NCBI GenBank assembly: GCA_035307765.1 | Contig: DATGHU010000003.1 | Coordinates: forward strand, 1 to 42,237 | Source of the DNA: a bacterium | GTDB lineage: Bacteria; Sysuimicrobiota; Sysuimicrobiia; Sysuimicrobiales; Segetimicrobiaceae | Reading direction: 5' to 3' | DNA length: 42,237 bases | In this document: piece by piece, positions 39,334 to 42,237 of the stretch | Position numbering within the stretch: the stretch's first letter is position 1 | Layout of the letters: each line of letters opens with the position of its first letter | Translations under genes and position numbers: made by a program | Notes under the pieces: model-generated | The model's input: only the letters and a program-made list of their open reading frames with translations | Database searches by the model: none | Told to the model about the DNA's origin: nothing

Positions 39334-41575
39334 AGGCGTTTTTGAGCAGGTGCAGCGTGTGCTGCTTTCCGCGGGGTCCGATCTCGAGCACCGGCCCGAC
39401 GCACGAGGGGCATCCTTCGCCGCATCCGCAGGCCGTGACCAGCGAGGTCGCCGCGGCGATGAGGTCGGTGCGCAACGCGAACAGGCGCTCCGCTTGGCCG
39501 ACGCCGCCTGGCACCCGTTCGAACAACGTCACCGTCGGCTCGCCGGTGTGCGGGGACCGGATTTCGACGACCGAGCCGAGATCGCGGGGGTCGGACATGA
39601 GGTACAGCGGTGCGACGTTGGAGAGCGCGTGGGCGAGGCCCAACAGGGCGCTCTGAACCTCATCCGGCTGGAGTCCCGGGGTGCGCGCGGGCGCGAACGT
39701 CCACCAGGCCCCGGTGGTATGCAGCGTGGTTTCCGGCAGGTGGATTGTGCCGAAGCCGACGTTTTCGTGCGTGGTGAGCTTGAGCTTCTTGTAGATCGTC
39801 GGGCGGAATGTCACGACCACCTCGCCGTGGGCCGCCCCCGGGGCTTCGGCGAACTCTTCCAGCACCCGGATGTCCACGGCGGTCTGGGCGTCGGTGTAGT
39901 AGTCGACGTTCACCCGCCGGACGTAGGCCTTGCGTTCCTCCCAGTCCAGACGGTCGACGTGATGTTGCTGCCCGAGGTGAAGATAGATGGCGTCCTCGTG
40001 CACGAACGCCGGCGCCGCTGCGAGATCGACCTCCCCGATGACCCGCGGTGCCGGATCGGTCACGTCGATGATCACGACATTCTCGGTGGACGCGCTCCGC
40101 AGGCTGACCTCCTCGGCCGGATACGCTTCTGCGACATAGTGCCAGGCGTCTTCATCGTGGTGCAGGACGCGCTCGTCCTCGAGGTAGGCGAGAATCTCGG
40201 GGAGCGTGCTCGGGCCAAACGCTTCCCCATCGCGGACCGGCAGTTCGAACGCGGCACACTTGAGGTGGCTGGTGAGGATGAGCAGGTTGTCGGGGTTCGT
40301 GCGGGCCTCCTCCACGGGGTGCGCGAAGAGATAGTCGGGGTGGGTGACGATAAACTGATCCAGCGCGGCGCTTGACCCCACGAGGATGGCGAGGGCGAGG
40401 TCGCCCCGTCGTCCGGCCCGTCCCATCTGCTGCCAGGTGCTGGCGATCGTGCCCGGGTACCCCACCAGGATGGCCGCGCTCAGTTGGCCGATGTCGATCC
40501 CCAGTTCGAGCGCGTTGGTCGCGGCGACGGCGCGCACCGTGCCCTCACGCAATCCCGCCTCGATCCGGCGGCGTTCGCTCGGCAAGTACCCGCCGCGGTA
40601 TCCACAGATCGTCCCGGGATCCAGGCCGCGCCGGGCGGCGTCCGTTTGCAGGTAGGTCGTCAGCAGCTCCACGCTGAGCCGAGTCCGACCGAAGAAGATG
40701 GTCTGGACCCGGCCGGCCAGGAGGTCCCCGGCCAGCGCCACCGCCTCCCGGACGGCGTCCCGCCGGATGCCCAGGGCCTGGTTCACGACCGGCGGGTTGT
40801 AGAGGCCGATCGCTCGAGGCCCGACCGGGGCCCCGCTTTTGTCGATCAGCGTGACCGACCGGCCGATCAGGCGTTCGGCGTGCTCCCGCGGATTGCCGAT
40901 GGTCGCCGAGCAGCAGATGAACTGAGGGGTGCTCCCGTAGAACTGGCAAATCCGCAGGAGCCGACGGATGACGTTGGCGAGATGCGATCCGAACACGCCC
41001 CGGTAGTGGTGCAGTTCGTCCAGGACGACGTACCGCAGGTTCTCGAAAAGGCGGAGCCACTTCGTGTGGTGCGGCAGGATCGCCGTGTGCAGCATGTCCG
41101 GGTTCGTGACCACGATGTGGCCGGCCGCCCGGATCGTTCGGCGAGCGTCCGGCGGCGTGTCCCCGTCGTAGGTGTACGTCCGGAGGTCCACGCCGAGGGC
41201 GGCGATGATCTCATGGAGATCATCCACCTGATCGCCCGACAACGCCTTGGTCGGGAACAGGTAGAGCGCTCGGGTGTCTTCGCGTTTGAGCATCGCATCG
41301 ACGACCGGGAGATTGTAGCAGAGCGTCTTGCCCGAAGCCGTCGGGGTGACCACGACGATGTCGGCACCCTGAACCACCGCCTGGTACGCCTCGGCTTGAT
41401 GGGAGTACAGCTGCTGGATCCCCCGCTGGTGAAGGCCTTGCCTGAGGCGGGGATCGAGATCCTGGGGAAACTCCGCCAGGCGGGCCGCAACCGCCGGGAA
41501 GGTGTGCCACGCCGTGAACTGGGGGGCAAATCGGGGCCGCGTTTGAAGGGCTGTGAGGGTTTGCTCCAGGTTCAT
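39320..41575 (-). CDS. mrfA: MrfA-like DEAD/DEAH-box DNA helicase (YprA)
   Basis: 751 residues from ATG 41575, with GGAGG 6 bases upstream. Helicase motifs in order: SHQAEAYQAV (Q-like), TPTASGKT (motif I, 77-84), LDELHHYRG (motif II, DELH 185-188), CCSATIGNPREHA (III), VRAVAATNALELGIDIG (V), and STWQQMGRAGRRG (VI). The last ~100 residues hold the MrfA zinc-binding domain (DUF1998-like), with the Cys cluster CGCGEGCPSC near 716-725. In B. subtilis this ATPase remodels DNA at mitomycin adducts and cross-links together with MrfB. A perfect LexA box stands 24 bases upstream. Full length, no damaged motif. Confidence 0.94.
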   Translation of the reverse strand: MNLEQTLTALQTRPRFAPQFTAWHTFPAVAARLAEFPQDLDPRLRQGLHQRGIQQLYSHQAEAYQAVVQGADIVVVTPTASGKTLCYNLPVVDAMLKREDTRALYLFPTKALSGDQVDDLHEIIAALGVDLRTYTYDGDTPPDARRTIRAAGHIVVTNPDMLHTAILPHHTKWLRLFENLRYVVLDELHHYRGVFGSHLANVIRRLLRICQFYGSTPQFICCSATIGNPREHAERLIGRSVTLIDKSGAPVGPRAIGLYNPPVVNQALGIRRDAVREAVALAGDLLAGRVQTIFFGRTRLSVELLTTYLQTDAARRGLDPGTICGYRGGYLPSERRRIEAGLREGTVRAVAATNALELGIDIGQLSAAILVGYPGTIASTWQQMGRAGRRGDLALAILVGSSAALDQFIVTHPDYLFAHPVEEARTNPDNLLILTSHLKCAAFELPVRDGEAFGPSTLPEILAYLEDERVLHHDEDAWHYVAEAYPAEEVSLRSASTENVVIIDVTDPAPRVIGEVDLAAAPAFVHEDAIYLHLGQQHHVDRLDWEERKAYVRRVNVDYYTDAQTAVDIRVLEEFAEAPGAAHGEVVVTFRPTIYKKLKLTTHENVGFGTIHLPETTLHTTGAWWTFAPARTPGLQPDEVQSALLGLAHALSNVAPLYLMSDPRDLGSVVEIRSPHTGEPTVTLFERVPGGVGQAERLFALRTDLIAAATSLVTACGCGEGCPSCVGPVLEIGPRGKQHTLHLLKNACVPA

Positions 41576-41598
41576 CGTCTGCCTCCGTCCTCCGAGTT

Positions 41599-41612
41599 CG
41601 AACATATGTTCG
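41599..41612 (-). promoter_or_regulatory. LexA (SOS) box upstream of mrfAB
   Basis: CGAACATATGTTCG is a perfect 14-bp palindrome matching the Gram-positive LexA consensus CGAAC-N4-GTTCG in both arms. It lies 24 bases before the mrfA start codon, just upstream of its ribosome site, where a bound repressor would block transcription. Confidence 0.8.
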
Positions 41613-41874
41613 CGCCCATCCACGGATGATCCTGCCGCAGTGTGCGTCATTTCCCGAGGGGCATGCGAGAATCGACGCGGCGTCATTTTGGGCGCCGCCG
41701 CAAAGGCGCACCCGCCGTCACTCCGGCTCTTGGGGCACTCTAAGGGGCAATACAGGCGAGCGCGCTCGAAGACGCACACCCAGAGAGATCCAGGGGCTCC
41801 CTAGACGAGGCCGAAGCCGACGAACCTGGACAGCCTTCCCCGGGCGGCCGTGCGCGCGATAAGGAGGCAAGGAG
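41613..41874. other. Divergent intergenic region, mrfA / peptide copy 3
   Basis: About 260 bases. It holds the mrfAB promoter (no clear -35/-10 read by eye next to the LexA box) and the leader of the broken peptide gene, including AAGGAGG at about 41861. No other gene seen. Confidence 0.45.
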
Positions 41875-42111
41875 ATGGGTGGTCGGATGTGGGTGGCACG
41901 GCTCGCGGGCGTGATCGCGATCGCAGCGTTACCGGGGCTTGGCTTTTTGCAGGGAACCCTCTGATTCGGGAGGAACAGCGGCAGCACCGTGTACGCGGAC
42001 GATTCCAACGGTGACATTCACAGCAACTGTCATAAAGGGTCGAAGACGCGCGGCGCGGTGGGAACGACAAAGGTGGCGGCGATTGCGGGGGGACTAACTA
42101 GTTCGCCATGA
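41875..42111 (+). pseudogene. Third copy of the small secreted peptide, with in-frame TGA
   Basis: From ATG 41875 (strong AAGGAGG upstream) the frame reads MGGRMWVARLAGVIAIAALP, then GLGFLQGTL, and meets TGA at 41962-41964. Without a frame change it continues FGRNSGSTVYADDSNGDIHS, NCHKG and on to TGA at 42109-42111. The part after the stop carries the family motif DDSNGD-x-HSNCH-x-G, and the part before it the signal region shared with the gene at 11205-11432. The TGA stands where the intact copy has Ser, so a one-base change (TCA to TGA) explains it. Beyond HSNCH the sequence has drifted and the second Cys is lost. I call it a pseudogene. Readthrough is conceivable but unsupported. Confidence 0.72.
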
Positions 42112-42129
42112 AAAATGCAGCTCGAACAA

Positions 42130-42193
42130 CGGATCTGGTACAGATCCGGTAGCGGGCTGAAGGGATGAGCGGGTCCTTTCGCCCGAAACTACC
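42130..42193. repeat. Two adjacent strong hairpins
   Basis: The first is an 8-bp perfect stem with 3-base loop (42130-42137 with 42141-42148). The second is a long stem, 42148-42165 with 42174-42193: five, five and seven pairs with a small internal loop and one bulge. It reaches the transposase stop codon. It may be an IS end structure, a terminator for the leftward gene, or a structured RNA. Confidence 0.6.
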
Positions 42194-42237
42194 GCGTCGC
42201 ACCGATCGTCACCATTCGATCCAGATTGTAGGTCAGA
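42189..42237 (-). CDS. Transposase C-terminal fragment (runs off the window)
   Basis: Only the last 15 codons and stop are inside the window: LTYNLDRMVTIGATR. A hydrophobic '-YNL-RM-' ending is usual for the last helix of IS5/IS1182-like DDE transposases. The gene reads leftward from beyond the right edge. With hairpins immediately after its stop, it probably marks the end of an insertion sequence, placed only about 80 bases from the broken peptide gene. The family cannot be set from so little sequence. Confidence 0.45.
   Translation of the reverse strand, partial: LTYNLDRMVTIGATR

Noticed and set aside
41962-41964. TGA read as selenocysteine
   Set aside because: The paralogue has Ser, not Cys, at this place, and no SECIS-like hairpin directly follows; a nonsense mutation is simpler.

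Overview
The window is high-GC bacterial DNA, densely packed and with many 4-base stop/start overlaps. No rRNA, tRNA or CRISPR array is visible, so the organism cannot be named. A perfect Gram-positive-type LexA box, an MrfA/MrfB repair pair known from Bacillus, ABC sugar importers and a DUF4127-NagZ operon together suggest a high-GC Terrabacteria-type (Bacillota/Actinomycetota-related or candidate-phylum) soil or subsurface heterotroph. That is inference only.

Layout. 1-7.3 kb is an accessory block. It holds a truncated secreted QGNGG-repeat protein and an HTH regulator / ECF sigma / DUF5667 anti-sigma-like / secreted Gly-Asn-rich protein operon. A redox operon (SDR, F420-reductase-like, aldo-keto reductase remnant) follows, cut by an IS1380-family element, and then a second secreted paralogue. 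7.7-11.1 kb is a four-gene prepilin operon (FimT-, PilV-, PilW- and PilX-like) without assembly ATPase. A 75-aa secreted peptide gene with its own terminator lies convergent to it. 11.9-14.5 kb is paaABCD on the minus strand with a clear promoter, preceded by a thioredoxin-like gene. 15.2-20.6 kb carries an enolase-superfamily enzyme, DUF971 and CDGSH proteins, a two-subunit molybdenum hydroxylase without FAD subunit, and a cupin.

21-23.7 kb on the minus strand holds an O-antigen-ligase/TPR membrane protein and an SDR. Divergent from them, 23.9-30.9 kb is a tightly coupled operon: sugar-binding protein, two permeases, DUF4127, a tandem GNAT and a GH3/NagZ-type hexosaminidase, probably for uptake or recycling of amino-sugar glycans. 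31.2-38.1 kb is the main type IV pilus operon: PilB, PilC, two near-identical major pilins, FimT- and PilV-like prepilins, a prepilin fused to a DUF2341/lectin-like module, and a PilX-like protein. 38.1-41.6 kb on the minus strand is mrfA-mrfB under a perfect LexA box. The window ends with a third, stop-interrupted copy of the small secreted peptide and the tail of a transposase with strong hairpins.

Three themes run through the window. First, a previously unnamed family (to my knowledge) of short secreted peptides occurs in three dispersed copies, two sharing DDSNGD-x-HSNCH after a long signal peptide. Second, two larger secreted proteins share an NHGAWVS motif and low-complexity Gly/Asn tails; one sits in the ECF sigma operon. 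Third, two separate prepilin sets may feed one pilus machine. Together these point to a surface/secretion programme under ECF control, with catabolic operons (phenylacetyl-CoA, sugars) between.
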